DNA from: an uncultured Flavobacteriales bacterium
GTDB taxonomy: Bacteria > Bacteroidota > Bacteroidia > Flavobacteriales_D > SKUL01
Reading direction: 5' to 3'
DNA length: 6,648 nucleotides
NCBI GenBank assembly: GCA_937911795.1
Contig: CALDPJ010000353.1
Coordinates: forward strand, 1 to 6,648
In this document: in pieces, positions 1 to 5,173 of the stretch
How the letters are laid out: each line of letters begins with the position of its first letter
Position numbering within the stretch: the stretch's first letter is position 1
Made by a program: the position numbers and the translations under genes
Notes under the pieces: model-generated
The model's input: the letters and a program-made list of their open reading frames with translations, nothing else
Told to the model about the DNA's origin: nothing
Databases searched by the model: none

Positions 1-648
1 GTTGTCTGAATCCTCCGGAGCGGGAATCATCTCCATCGGCTCTGTCGGGTCATTTTGGTATGCACCCATCGTGGCGGCGATCTCACCGTTCTTCACCATA
101 AAGATATTGCTTCTCGAGCTCTCGGAAATCACACCGTTGAAATGATAAATCAGATCTTCGGCAGCCTGCTCCTTCCACCCGGCACTTAACCACACCGGCA
201 AGGTATAGTTGGTGGTTTTGATGCCGGACAGCGGCCTGATATATTCCTCACTTAACAGCTTGACCCCGCGCTCATACTTTTCAGCCGCAGGCATGTGTAA
301 GGTCTCGCAGAAGATAAATAAGCTTCCAGTGGCTGGAGAAAAATGGTTATCGGAGACCCCGCCGGTCAACACCATTCTGATACCGCCCTGCTCCAGCTCG
401 TTCTTTTCTATCAGCGAAGAAACAACGCTTTGAAGGTCCTTTTTGGAAAAGTTGAGAGGTAGCCGCAGGCTTTGTGCTGACGTCATAAAACGGTCGAGAT
501 AGGCATCCAGAAAGAGCGGCTGGAAATTGACCGTCCTAAAAAAATCAAAAATGGCATAGCCCCTGATCAGCCCTATATCCAAAGGATGAACAGCAGCTTC
601 TTGGGCCGGAACAATTTGATCTACAGAAAAACAAAAAGGCTTTATCAT
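1..648 (-). CDS. Class IV PLP-dependent aminotransferase (4-amino-4-deoxychorismate lyase / branched-chain or D-amino acid aminotransferase family), 3' end cut by window
   Basis: Translated by hand from the ATG at 648, the frame stays open for 216 residues to the window edge. Family features seen: the N-terminal segment HPLDIGLIRGYAIFDFFRT (residues 21-39), typical of fold-type IV PLP enzymes (R-G-Y/D-xx-F-E/D-xx-R); R53 in the following helix; IKTTNYTLP (143-151), where K144 aligns with the Schiff-base lysine; and ISESSRSNIF (174-183), where E176 aligns with the glutamate contacting the PLP pyridine nitrogen. Substrate cannot be decided: members include PabC (folate branch), IlvE and D-alanine aminotransferase. 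It is divergent from the MerC-like gene with a 67-bp gap. Oddity: after KNGEI (186-190) the family expects roughly TP..ILxGITR, but the sequence is AATMGAYQNDPTEPME and onward (positions 78 to 1), with no GxTR PLP-phosphate motif. The last 26 residues may come from another sequence. The family is secure, the C-terminus is not. Confidence 0.85.
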   Translation of the reverse strand, partial: MIKPFCFSVDQIVPAQEAAVHPLDIGLIRGYAIFDFFRTVNFQPLFLDAYLDRFMTSAQSLRLPLNFSKKDLQSVVSSLIEKNELEQGGIRMVLTGGVSDNHFSPATGSLFIFCETLHMPAAEKYERGVKLLSEEYIRPLSGIKTTNYTLPVWLSAGWKEQAAEDLIYHFNGVISESSRSNIFMVKNGEIAATMGAYQNDPTEPMEMIPAPEDSDN

Positions 649-675
649 AGTTATGGTAATTTTTGAATTATTTGT

Positions 676-683
676 TACATTTG
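676..683 (+). promoter_or_regulatory. Bacteroidota-type -7 promoter element (TACATTTG) for the MerC-like gene
   Basis: TACATTTG matches the Bacteroidota housekeeping -7 consensus TAnnTTTG exactly. Transcription would start near 688-691, leaving a leader of about 25 nt before the ATG at 716. No good -33 TTTG lies at the usual spacing of about 19-21 bp. The candidate TTTTTG at 660-665 is too close, so this promoter may be weak or need help. The element overlaps the inverted repeat at 680-698. Confidence 0.5.
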
Positions 684-698
684 CAATCATGTTGCAAA
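680..698. promoter_or_regulatory. Putative operator: perfect 7-5-7 inverted repeat, Fur/Zur-like
   Basis: TTTGCAA-tcatg-TTGCAAA is a perfect inverted repeat with 7-bp arms and a 5-bp spacer. It covers the last four bases of the -7 element and the expected transcription start of the MerC-like gene, which is where a repressor would block polymerase. It also lies in the region where the leftward aminotransferase gene must be transcribed, so it could control both. MerC-domain genes in Bacteroidota often sit with Fur-family (Zur-type) regulators, so a zinc- or iron-responsive repressor is my inference. No regulator gene is in the window. Confidence 0.55.
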
Positions 699-715
699 AG
701 ATAAAACAGCTGAGC

Positions 716-1072
716 ATGTCCAAATCGGATTTTCTAGGAATAACCAGTTCCATCTTGTGTCTGCTGCATTGTCTGGCTTTCCCACTTCTGATTTCCGTCG
801 GTTACCTTTTCAGTTTTTCGATTGGCGGACATTGGCATGCATTGGATTATCTATTTGTACTCCTAGGAACGGTGGCGGCTTGGGCCTCGGCCCGAAAGAC
901 CTCCATTCCAACCATAAAATTAGCCTTTTGGATCACTATTTTTATTTTCTCCTTAAGTATTTTATTTCATGACTTATGGACCGGTATGGTCTATCTATCG
1001 GCAAGTACTTCCATCGTGCTAATTGCCTTACATAGCTATCACTGGAGAACACATTTGAAATACCACAAGTAA
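716..1072 (+). CDS. MerC-domain small integral membrane protein
   Basis: This 118-residue protein has about four hydrophobic segments (roughly residues 7-30, 43-57, 68-84 and 90-106) and a short basic, His-rich tail (HSYHWRTHLKYHK). The first membrane helix carries SILCLLHCLAFPLL, with C15, H18 and C19. This Cys-x-x-His-Cys arrangement is typical of the MerC-like family in Bacteroidota. MerC of mercury operons moves Hg(II) across the inner membrane using helix-1 cysteines. There are no merA, merP or merT genes here, so a role with another thiophilic metal such as zinc is more likely (inference). The start at 716 (MSKSDFLGIT) is preferred over in-frame ATGs at 653 and 689: the -7 element (676-683) and operator lie downstream of 653 and across 689, and the family usually opens with a short polar stretch. 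The lipoprotein gene follows 31 bp later, probably on the same transcript. Confidence 0.8.
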   Translation: MSKSDFLGITSSILCLLHCLAFPLLISVGYLFSFSIGGHWHALDYLFVLLGTVAAWASARKTSIPTIKLAFWITIFIFSLSILFHDLWTGMVYLSASTSIVLIALHSYHWRTHLKYHK

Positions 1073-1103
1073 AGTATTCTGATTATATTGCTGCCCTCCA
1101 ACT

Positions 1104-1526
1104 ATGAAAATAATTATCATGACTATCAAAAACACTTTCTGCTTATTAATAGCTGTTGTTCTGTGCTGGGCTTGTGAATCGAAAAATGTACAACTTAAGG
1201 AGGAAGTCATCGCCATACATGACGAGGTGATGCCGCATATGGGCACGCTAAAATCACTACAAAAAGATTTACTCGAAAGGGCAGACCAACTGGCATTAGA
1301 AGACAGTGTAGCACAAAATGAAGTAATCGAACATTTGCGCAACACCTCGGTTGAGCTTGATGCGGCTTATGAAGGCATGTTTGTCTGGATGCGGCAGTTC
1401 GAACCTGAACAGGGAGAAATGACAGACGATGAGTTTAATGCTTATTTACAAGAACAAAAAATCTTGGTGGAAAAGGTAAAATTGGACATCAACAACTCCT
1501 TGAATAAAGCGGAAGCGCTTCAATAA
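1104..1526 (+). CDS. Small coiled-coil lipoprotein of unknown function
   Basis: The 140-residue product opens with a lipoprotein signal: basic start, hydrophobic core (CLLIAVVLCWA) and a probable lipidated Cys24 in WACESK. The -3 position is Cys rather than the usual Leu, so the lipobox is imperfect. An in-frame ATG at 1119 (MTIKNTFC) would give a cleaner signal peptide with Cys19 and is a realistic alternative start. The mature part is almost entirely charged and helical (LKEEVIAIHDEVMPHMGTLK, then LERADQLALEDSVAQNEVIE and onward), consistent with a coiled coil. Similar Bacteroidota proteins are often labelled 'viral A-type inclusion protein', a name from coiled-coil similarity without functional meaning. 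I know of no established role. It probably sits in the periplasm or on the inner leaflet of the outer membrane. Its position 31 bp after the MerC-like gene suggests co-transcription and perhaps a link to metal handling (inference). Confidence 0.7.
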   Translation: MKIIIMTIKNTFCLLIAVVLCWACESKNVQLKEEVIAIHDEVMPHMGTLKSLQKDLLERADQLALEDSVAQNEVIEHLRNTSVELDAAYEGMFVWMRQFEPEQGEMTDDEFNAYLQEQKILVEKVKLDINNSLNKAEALQ

Positions 1527-1634
1527 CCACAACGTAATAATTGCTCACCATCATCAATAACAACTGCCGTGATTACTTCATATTTTCTTTGCCGAGACCT
1601 ATATGGCAATAAAATAATTATAGTAGAATTGATA

Positions 1635-1642
1635 TAATTTTG
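1635..1642 (+). promoter_or_regulatory. Bacteroidota-type -7 promoter element (TAATTTTG) upstream of the 1693 start
   Basis: TAATTTTG matches TAnnTTTG exactly and is identical to the -7 element before ahcY. Transcription would begin near 1648, giving a leader of about 45 nt. No TTTG lies at the proper -33 distance; the nearest, at 1588-1591, is much too far. The match is clean but half of the promoter is missing. Confidence 0.4.
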
Positions 1643-1651
1643 ACCATAAAT

Positions 1652-1687
1652 GTTATTTACCTACTTTAGTAGCTTCACTAAATAAAC
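1652..1687 (+). repeat. Nested inverted repeats in the leader before the 1693 start codon
   Basis: Inner dyad: TTTAGT (1665-1670) and ACTAAA (1677-1682), perfect 6-bp arms around agcttc. Overlapping it is a tight palindrome, CTACTTTAGTAG (1661-1672). Outer arms GTTATTTA (1652-1659) and TAAATAAAC (1679-1687) pair with a single bulge. It lies between the predicted transcription start and the ATG, so it could be an autoregulatory operator or an mRNA hairpin covering the start region. AT-richness makes chance pairing plausible. Confidence 0.35.
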
Positions 1688-1692
1688 TATTA

Positions 1693-3159
1693 ATGGAAAC
1701 AAATAACGTTATTGAAACCATCAAAGAAGCGGTAAGTTATCTAAAAGACAATAAGGTCACTTATGAAGACGAAAACGGCAACATCCGGTTTTATGACCGC
1801 GAAGTAGACAATTACGACCAGCACCATTATCACCTGCATTTTACACACCGCTTCAGCAACCGGCTCAATGCAAGTGTGTCGGGGCATTACACACGCGGAT
1901 ACGGCTATTACGAGCAGTATCGCGAAGACGAAGATTTTGAAGACTATTCTTTGACGCCGTTGCACATTGGAGATGACACGATTGCCACCACCGATCTGAT
2001 TCGTCGTCGCTGGCTGGACAACCATTTTTACGGCGGAATTTTTTCGGTAAATTACAACAATGAGAAAGGTTTGAAACTAACCATTGGCGGAGCCATGAAT
2101 CAGTACGTCGGCGATCATTACGGCGAAATTATCTGGGCCGAATACGCATCGCAAAGCCAGATCAGAGACCGGTATTATGAAAATACAGCCATTAAAACCG
2201 AAGCCAGCGCGTACGCCAAGGCAACTTATCAGCTCGGTCCGGCATCTGTTTTTGCCGACCTGCAGTACCGCACTGTTTCCTACACTTTCGAAGGACTGAA
2301 TGTGGTGAATGAAGAGACCATCGTCACCGATCAAACGGTAGATTTTCATTTTTTCAATCCGAAAGCCGGCGTGATGTTCGACCTGAATGATCGGAACAAC
2401 CTTTACGCTTCATTTGCTGTTGCTCATCGCGAGCCCGTGCGCGATGATTTTACCGAGAGTTCACCGCAAAGCCGACCGGTTCCCGAACAACTTCGAAACC
2501 TCGAAGTGGGATATCGTCACAAGGGAAAAAGATTGTTCCTGAACGCCAATTATTACCTGATGGATTACAAGGATCAACTGGTTTTAACAGGAGAGATTAA
2601 TGATGTCGGAGCTTATCCTCGTGTGAATATTCCGCAGAGCTACCGAATGGGAATTGAGATTGAAGGCGGATACCGGATTTACAACCGGCTGCACATAGCC
2701 GCCAACGCCACTTTCAGTCAAAATAAAATTCAGGAATTCACCGAGTACATCGACGACTATGACACCTGGGAGCAGGTAGCTGTTTCGCACAGCAACACCG
2801 ATATCGCGTTTTCACCTTCGATAATAGCAGGTGCACAAATCACCTGGGAGCCGATAAATAATTTCAACCTAAGCCTGATGCCGAAATATGTGGGCGAACA
2901 GTTTCTGGACAACACCTCCAACCGCGATAAGATGCTGGATGCGTATTTCCTCACCAATCTGAATCTGCGGTATACGATTGAAGATTTGGTGTTTCGGGAA
3001 ATTACAGTGGGTGTTTTAGTATATAACCTGTTCGACCAGCTCTATGAAAGCAATGGCTATACCTACAGCGGGTTTTCAGGCGGCGAGTTGTATCACTACA
3101 ACCACTATTATCCGCAGGCCGGAAGAAACTTTCTCGTGAGCTTAACGCTCAAAATGTAG
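1693..3159 (+). CDS. C-terminal part of a TonB-dependent outer membrane receptor fused to a foreign N-terminal segment (5'-truncated)
   Basis: From about residue 23 onward (YEDENGNIRFYD, then HHYHLHFTHRF and SVSGHYTRGYGYYEQY) the 488-residue product is a run of amphipathic beta strands typical of a TonB-dependent receptor barrel. It includes NLYASFAVAHREPVRDDF, LRNLEVGYRHKGKRLFLNAN and VGVLVYNLFDQLYESNGYTY, and ends with AGRNFLVSLTLKM, the usual last strand except for a final Met instead of an aromatic residue. Bacteroidota receptors of this kind are commonly 750-800 residues. The signal peptide, any carboxypeptidase-like domain, TonB box, plug and early strands are missing. Residues 1-22 (METNNVIETIKEAV and on) are a charged helix that I do not recognise, with their own promoter-like upstream region. 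As written the protein could not reach the outer membrane, so treat it as a fusion remnant or assembly chimera. The barrel resembles the thiamine-receptor (OMR1-like) group, but the substrate is uncertain. It converges on the ThiE-like gene with a 5-bp gap. Confidence 0.8.
   Translation: METNNVIETIKEAVSYLKDNKVTYEDENGNIRFYDREVDNYDQHHYHLHFTHRFSNRLNASVSGHYTRGYGYYEQYREDEDFEDYSLTPLHIGDDTIATTDLIRRRWLDNHFYGGIFSVNYNNEKGLKLTIGGAMNQYVGDHYGEIIWAEYASQSQIRDRYYENTAIKTEASAYAKATYQLGPASVFADLQYRTVSYTFEGLNVVNEETIVTDQTVDFHFFNPKAGVMFDLNDRNNLYASFAVAHREPVRDDFTESSPQSRPVPEQLRNLEVGYRHKGKRLFLNANYYLMDYKDQLVLTGEINDVGAYPRVNIPQSYRMGIEIEGGYRIYNRLHIAANATFSQNKIQEFTEYIDDYDTWEQVAVSHSNTDIAFSPSIIAGAQITWEPINNFNLSLMPKYVGEQFLDNTSNRDKMLDAYFLTNLNLRYTIEDLVFREITVGVLVYNLFDQLYESNGYTYSGFSGGELYHYNHYYPQAGRNFLVSLTLKM
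1750..1765. other. Probable junction between two unrelated sequences
   Basis: Around codons 20-24 of the 1693 frame the sequence changes from a cytoplasmic-type charged helix to the middle of a TonB-dependent receptor barrel without losing frame. Base composition changes too: AT-rich to the left, visibly richer in G and C to the right. I see no insertion-sequence end, target duplication or attachment site there. The exact base cannot be fixed by eye. Confidence 0.55.
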
Positions 3160-3164
3160 CGCTG

Positions 3165-3785
3165 TTATTGAACTTCCCTCAGACTCTGAAGGCATTTTGT
3201 AAAGGCTTCTACAGGATTTTCTGAACTCCAGATATATCCGAGAACGGCGGGGCCCCGGAATCCCAATTCTGCAATTCGCTGGAAATTACCGGGTTCTACA
3301 CCGCCCATAGCGTAGACGGGGAATTTGCTTTTTTCGATTGCTGATATCAGTCCACGTTGATTAAAACCTCCGGAGAGACTGTTGATGGAAATACTGTCGA
3401 AAATGGGACTGAGAATAATGTAATTGTACGGTGATTTTTTCATCTCCAGGTCGCCCAGTTTCCGGCAGCTTCTGGTTATGATCAGCTTCGGGTTTCGCAA
3501 GCGGTACCACATGAGCTTCAAGCGAAGATTCGTTGGCTTTTTGCGGTGTTTCTTGGAGATATGAATTCCGCCGAGCTTGTATTTCCACGCGAAGGAATGG
3601 TTGGAATGAATGATAATTCGACTCCGGTATTTTTTGGGAACCTGATCCAGAAATTCTTTGATATACTTCCGTGAGGATCCGGGCTTTCGTAAGTGAAACC
3701 GTTGCAGTCCGGCTTCAAACATTCTGATCACATCTCCGATTTCTCCGTCTTTTTTACCAGGACTTGAAACAACGATTAAATCCAT
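3165..3785 (-). CDS. ThiE/TenI-like TIM-barrel protein, probably not a standard thiamine phosphate synthase
   Basis: The 206-residue length is right for ThiE/TenI. Recognisable parts: FHLRKP (30-35), equivalent to QLRxK of ThiE; GGIHIS (72-77), equivalent to G-V/I-H-L-G; YNYIILSPIFDS (120-131), close to DYxxxSPIFxT; VYAMGGVEPGNF (157-168), equivalent to the phosphate-binding AIGGI-xxxN; and GPAVLGYIW (178-186), equivalent to GVAVxxxI. ThiE joins HMP pyrophosphate and thiazole phosphate. However, the N-D-R motif that binds pyrophosphate and magnesium reads HSN (60-62), and the aspartate normally found just after GVHLG is replaced by a basic stretch (KKHRKK). The protein is very rich in Lys and Arg. 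Synthase activity is therefore doubtful; a TenI-like or other role is possible. The ATG at 3785 lies 3 bp after the prenyltransferase stop, implying translational coupling as the last gene of the leftward cluster. Confidence 0.75.
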   Translation of the reverse strand: MDLIVVSSPGKKDGEIGDVIRMFEAGLQRFHLRKPGSSRKYIKEFLDQVPKKYRSRIIIHSNHSFAWKYKLGGIHISKKHRKKPTNLRLKLMWYRLRNPKLIITRSCRKLGDLEMKKSPYNYIILSPIFDSISINSLSGGFNQRGLISAIEKSKFPVYAMGGVEPGNFQRIAELGFRGPAVLGYIWSSENPVEAFTKCLQSLREVQ

Positions 3786-3788
3786 AGA

Positions 3789-4532
3789 TTAAAAACTGTC
3801 TTTTACGGCCATTGCCATATCCCGTAAAATGAAAGGATCTTTTTCGGCAGCTGTTCCAACAACGGCAATATCGGCTCCGGCGTGAAACCGATTCAGTAAT
3901 TGCTCAGGAGAGTTGATGCCTCCACCAACCACCAGAGGAACTGAAATGTTTTTCTTCACAGCAGCAATCATATTTTCAGAAACTGCATGATCAGCACCGC
4001 TTCCGCCATCCAGATAAATAAGTTTAAATCCAAGCATTTCACCGGCCAGGGCAGTTGTTGCTGCAATTTCCGGTTTATTGTGGGGTATCGGAGAAGTGTT
4101 GCTGACATAACTGGCTGTTGTCGGCCGCCCGCTATCTACGAGAATATATCCTGTAGGAATAACTTCTATTCCTGCCGATTTCACAACCGGAGCCGCCAAT
4201 ACTTGCTGTCCTATTAAATACTCCGGATTTCGTCCCGATATAAGGGATGTAAAGAGAATCGCATCCGCCAGGGGGCTCACCTGTAAAGCACTACCCGGAA
4301 AAAGGGCAACCGGAATTTTTGTATTCGATTTAATGGTGCTGAGAACCGATTCAAAACGATTACCGGAAATCAGACTGCCGCCATAGAAGATAAGGTCAAC
4401 ACCCGAAACTTCGATGATCCCGAGCGTTTCCATTAGTTTACGTTCATCCGATAATTCATCCGGATCAAGTAAAACGGCAAGTAATTTTCTTTTTTCTTGC
4501 GCAGCAGTCGCTATTCGGTCATACACCAACAC
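3789..4532 (-). CDS. Geranylgeranylglyceryl phosphate synthase family protein (bacterial GGGPS / PcrB-like)
   Basis: This 247-residue TIM-barrel prenyltransferase is full length. The family joins a polyprenyl pyrophosphate to sn-glycerol-1-phosphate through an ether bond: archaeal membrane lipids, heptaprenyl lipid in Bacillus PcrB, and geranylgeranyl products reported for Bacteroidota homologues. Motifs seen: LLDPDE (21-26), the magnesium/diphosphate site; YGGS (50-53); FPGS (78-81); SLISGRNPEYLIGQ (96-109); PTGYILVDSG (126-135); YLDGGSGA (173-180) and VVGGGI (201-206), which hold the glycerol phosphate; and GADIAVVGTAAE (219-230). The start is GTG at 4532 (GTG-TTG-GTG-TAT). In-frame TTG at 4529 and GTG at 4526 are alternatives; the longest form gives MLVYDRI, like the opening of relatives. 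The gap to the upstream phosphopantetheinyl transferase is 17 bp, and 3 bp separate it from the ThiE-like gene. The enzyme is cytosolic or membrane-associated; its physiological lipid in Bacteroidota is not well defined. Confidence 0.92.
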   Translation of the reverse strand: MLVYDRIATAAQEKRKLLAVLLDPDELSDERKLMETLGIIEVSGVDLIFYGGSLISGNRFESVLSTIKSNTKIPVALFPGSALQVSPLADAILFTSLISGRNPEYLIGQQVLAAPVVKSAGIEVIPTGYILVDSGRPTTASYVSNTSPIPHNKPEIAATTALAGEMLGFKLIYLDGGSGADHAVSENMIAAVKKNISVPLVVGGGINSPEQLLNRFHAGADIAVVGTAAEKDPFILRDMAMAVKDSF

Positions 4533-4536
4533 GGTC

Positions 4537-4544
4537 CAAAGTTA
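4537..4544 (-). promoter_or_regulatory. Possible internal -7 element (TAACTTTG) immediately before the GGGPS start
   Basis: On the minus strand TAACTTTG matches TAnnTTTG and ends 4 bases before the GTG at 4532. Transcription would start at or next to the start codon, giving a leaderless message. With no clear -33 element and a match that occurs often by chance in AT-rich DNA, this is only a candidate. The 17-bp spacing makes read-through from the transferase gene the simpler explanation. Confidence 0.25.
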
Positions 4545-4549
4545 GAATT

Positions 4550-5173
4550 TTAGCAAAGGTACGTCAGAAAATATTCTCCGATCCTTCGCCATTCCAATCC
4601 AATTGAATAGATTTTATTGTGATGAACCACACGGGCAGTAGTTGATCCTGCTGCATTCATTTCAAAACTGCTAATCTCGATTTGTCCTTTAAATTCGAGG
4701 TCAGAGCCAAAATTTTTGAATATGGCTTCTTTCATGGTCCAGATCAGATTGTAATATTCCAGACAATGCTCCTGCGGAATAAAAGTATTTTCCTTTTCAT
4801 TAATAAATTTAGAAGCAAGTCGGGACATTTTCTCTGAAAACTTTTGAATATCAACTCCACAGAAATCAGAGAAGCAAAGTTGAATCGCTACCATATTTTC
4901 TGAATGGCTGATGCTGATTGCTTGTTGCTGGTTCAAAAAGGGTTTTCCCAGTTCATCGTAATCTACCGAACAGGTTTCTGCATCGGCAATCAACGGCAGC
5001 AAAGCCCGAACCGCCAGCCATTGCGCACGGCGTTTGGCACCTTTAAAATTTTCCAGTGTTATTTTTTCCTCTTTTGAGAGCGAAACCAGGTGCATCAATT
5101 CTTCCTGAGATTCACTGATATCCCACAAACCGATCCGGCAGTGGTTCTTTTCAATAATGTCGTGTAAAGGCAA
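4550..5173 (-). CDS. 4'-phosphopantetheinyl transferase, Sfp-type superfamily
   Basis: The 207-residue protein moves the phosphopantetheine arm of coenzyme A onto a conserved serine of acyl, peptidyl or aryl carrier proteins. Motifs: KRRAQWLAVRALL (47-59), the CoA-binding region; GKPFL (76-80); ISISHSENMVAI (86-97), with the SHSE motif; GVDIQ (106-110), the metal-binding stretch; and IWTMKEAIFK (144-153), the family signature WxxKEAxxK, with E149 as metal ligand and K153. In Sfp the metal motif is GIDIE; here the second acid is Gln110, so metal binding may rely on D108 and E149. The start is TTG at 5173: upstream in-frame codons offer no ATG before a divergent promoter, an AGGA sits 4 bases before the TTG, and the product then begins MPLHDII, a common opening in relatives. 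It leads the leftward cluster and diverges from ahcY. Its carrier-protein partner is not in the window; an essential fatty-acid ACP holo-synthase role is possible. Confidence 0.9.
   Translation of the reverse strand: MPLHDIIEKNHCRIGLWDISESQEELMHLVSLSKEEKITLENFKGAKRRAQWLAVRALLPLIADAETCSVDYDELGKPFLNQQQAISISHSENMVAIQLCFSDFCGVDIQKFSEKMSRLASKFINEKENTFIPQEHCLEYYNLIWTMKEAIFKNFGSDLEFKGQIEISSFEMNAAGSTTARVVHHNKIYSIGLEWRRIGEYFLTYLC

Larger units (their letters stand above)
1527..1692. other. AT-rich intergenic region with promoter and leader dyad
   Basis: This 166-bp gap holds no open frame of note. There is no clear intrinsic terminator after the lipoprotein gene. Its second half is strongly AT-rich and contains the -7 element at 1635-1642 and the nested dyads at 1652-1687, both described separately. 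Confidence 0.6.

Noticed and set aside
209..433. Forward open frame of 74 residues inside the aminotransferase region
   Set aside because: It is antisense to a well-conserved aminotransferase frame and shows no family features.
757..972. Second forward frame inside the MerC-like gene
   Set aside because: It is a shifted frame of the same DNA with no hydrophobic or motif pattern of its own.
716..1072. Classical mercury resistance operon
   Set aside because: The MerC-like protein stands alone, without merA, merP, merT or a MerR-type spaced promoter; the family is broader than mercury transport.
1028..1345. Reverse open frame of 105 residues across the MerC-like and lipoprotein genes
   Set aside because: Its Ser/Cys-rich composition is typical of an antisense shadow, and it overlaps two better-supported genes.
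1104..1526. Viral or phage protein (viral A-type inclusion name)
   Set aside because: The label comes from coiled-coil similarity; the lipoprotein signal and bacterial context argue against viral origin.
1527..1692. TPP riboswitch before the receptor frame
   Set aside because: No THI-box-like sequence such as CUGAGA is seen, and the region probably belongs to a different gene anyway.
3361..3588. Two reverse frames (3361-3588 and 3518-3718) within the ThiE-like gene
   Set aside because: They are out-of-frame shadows of the same strand; the 206-residue frame carries recognisable ThiE/TenI motifs.
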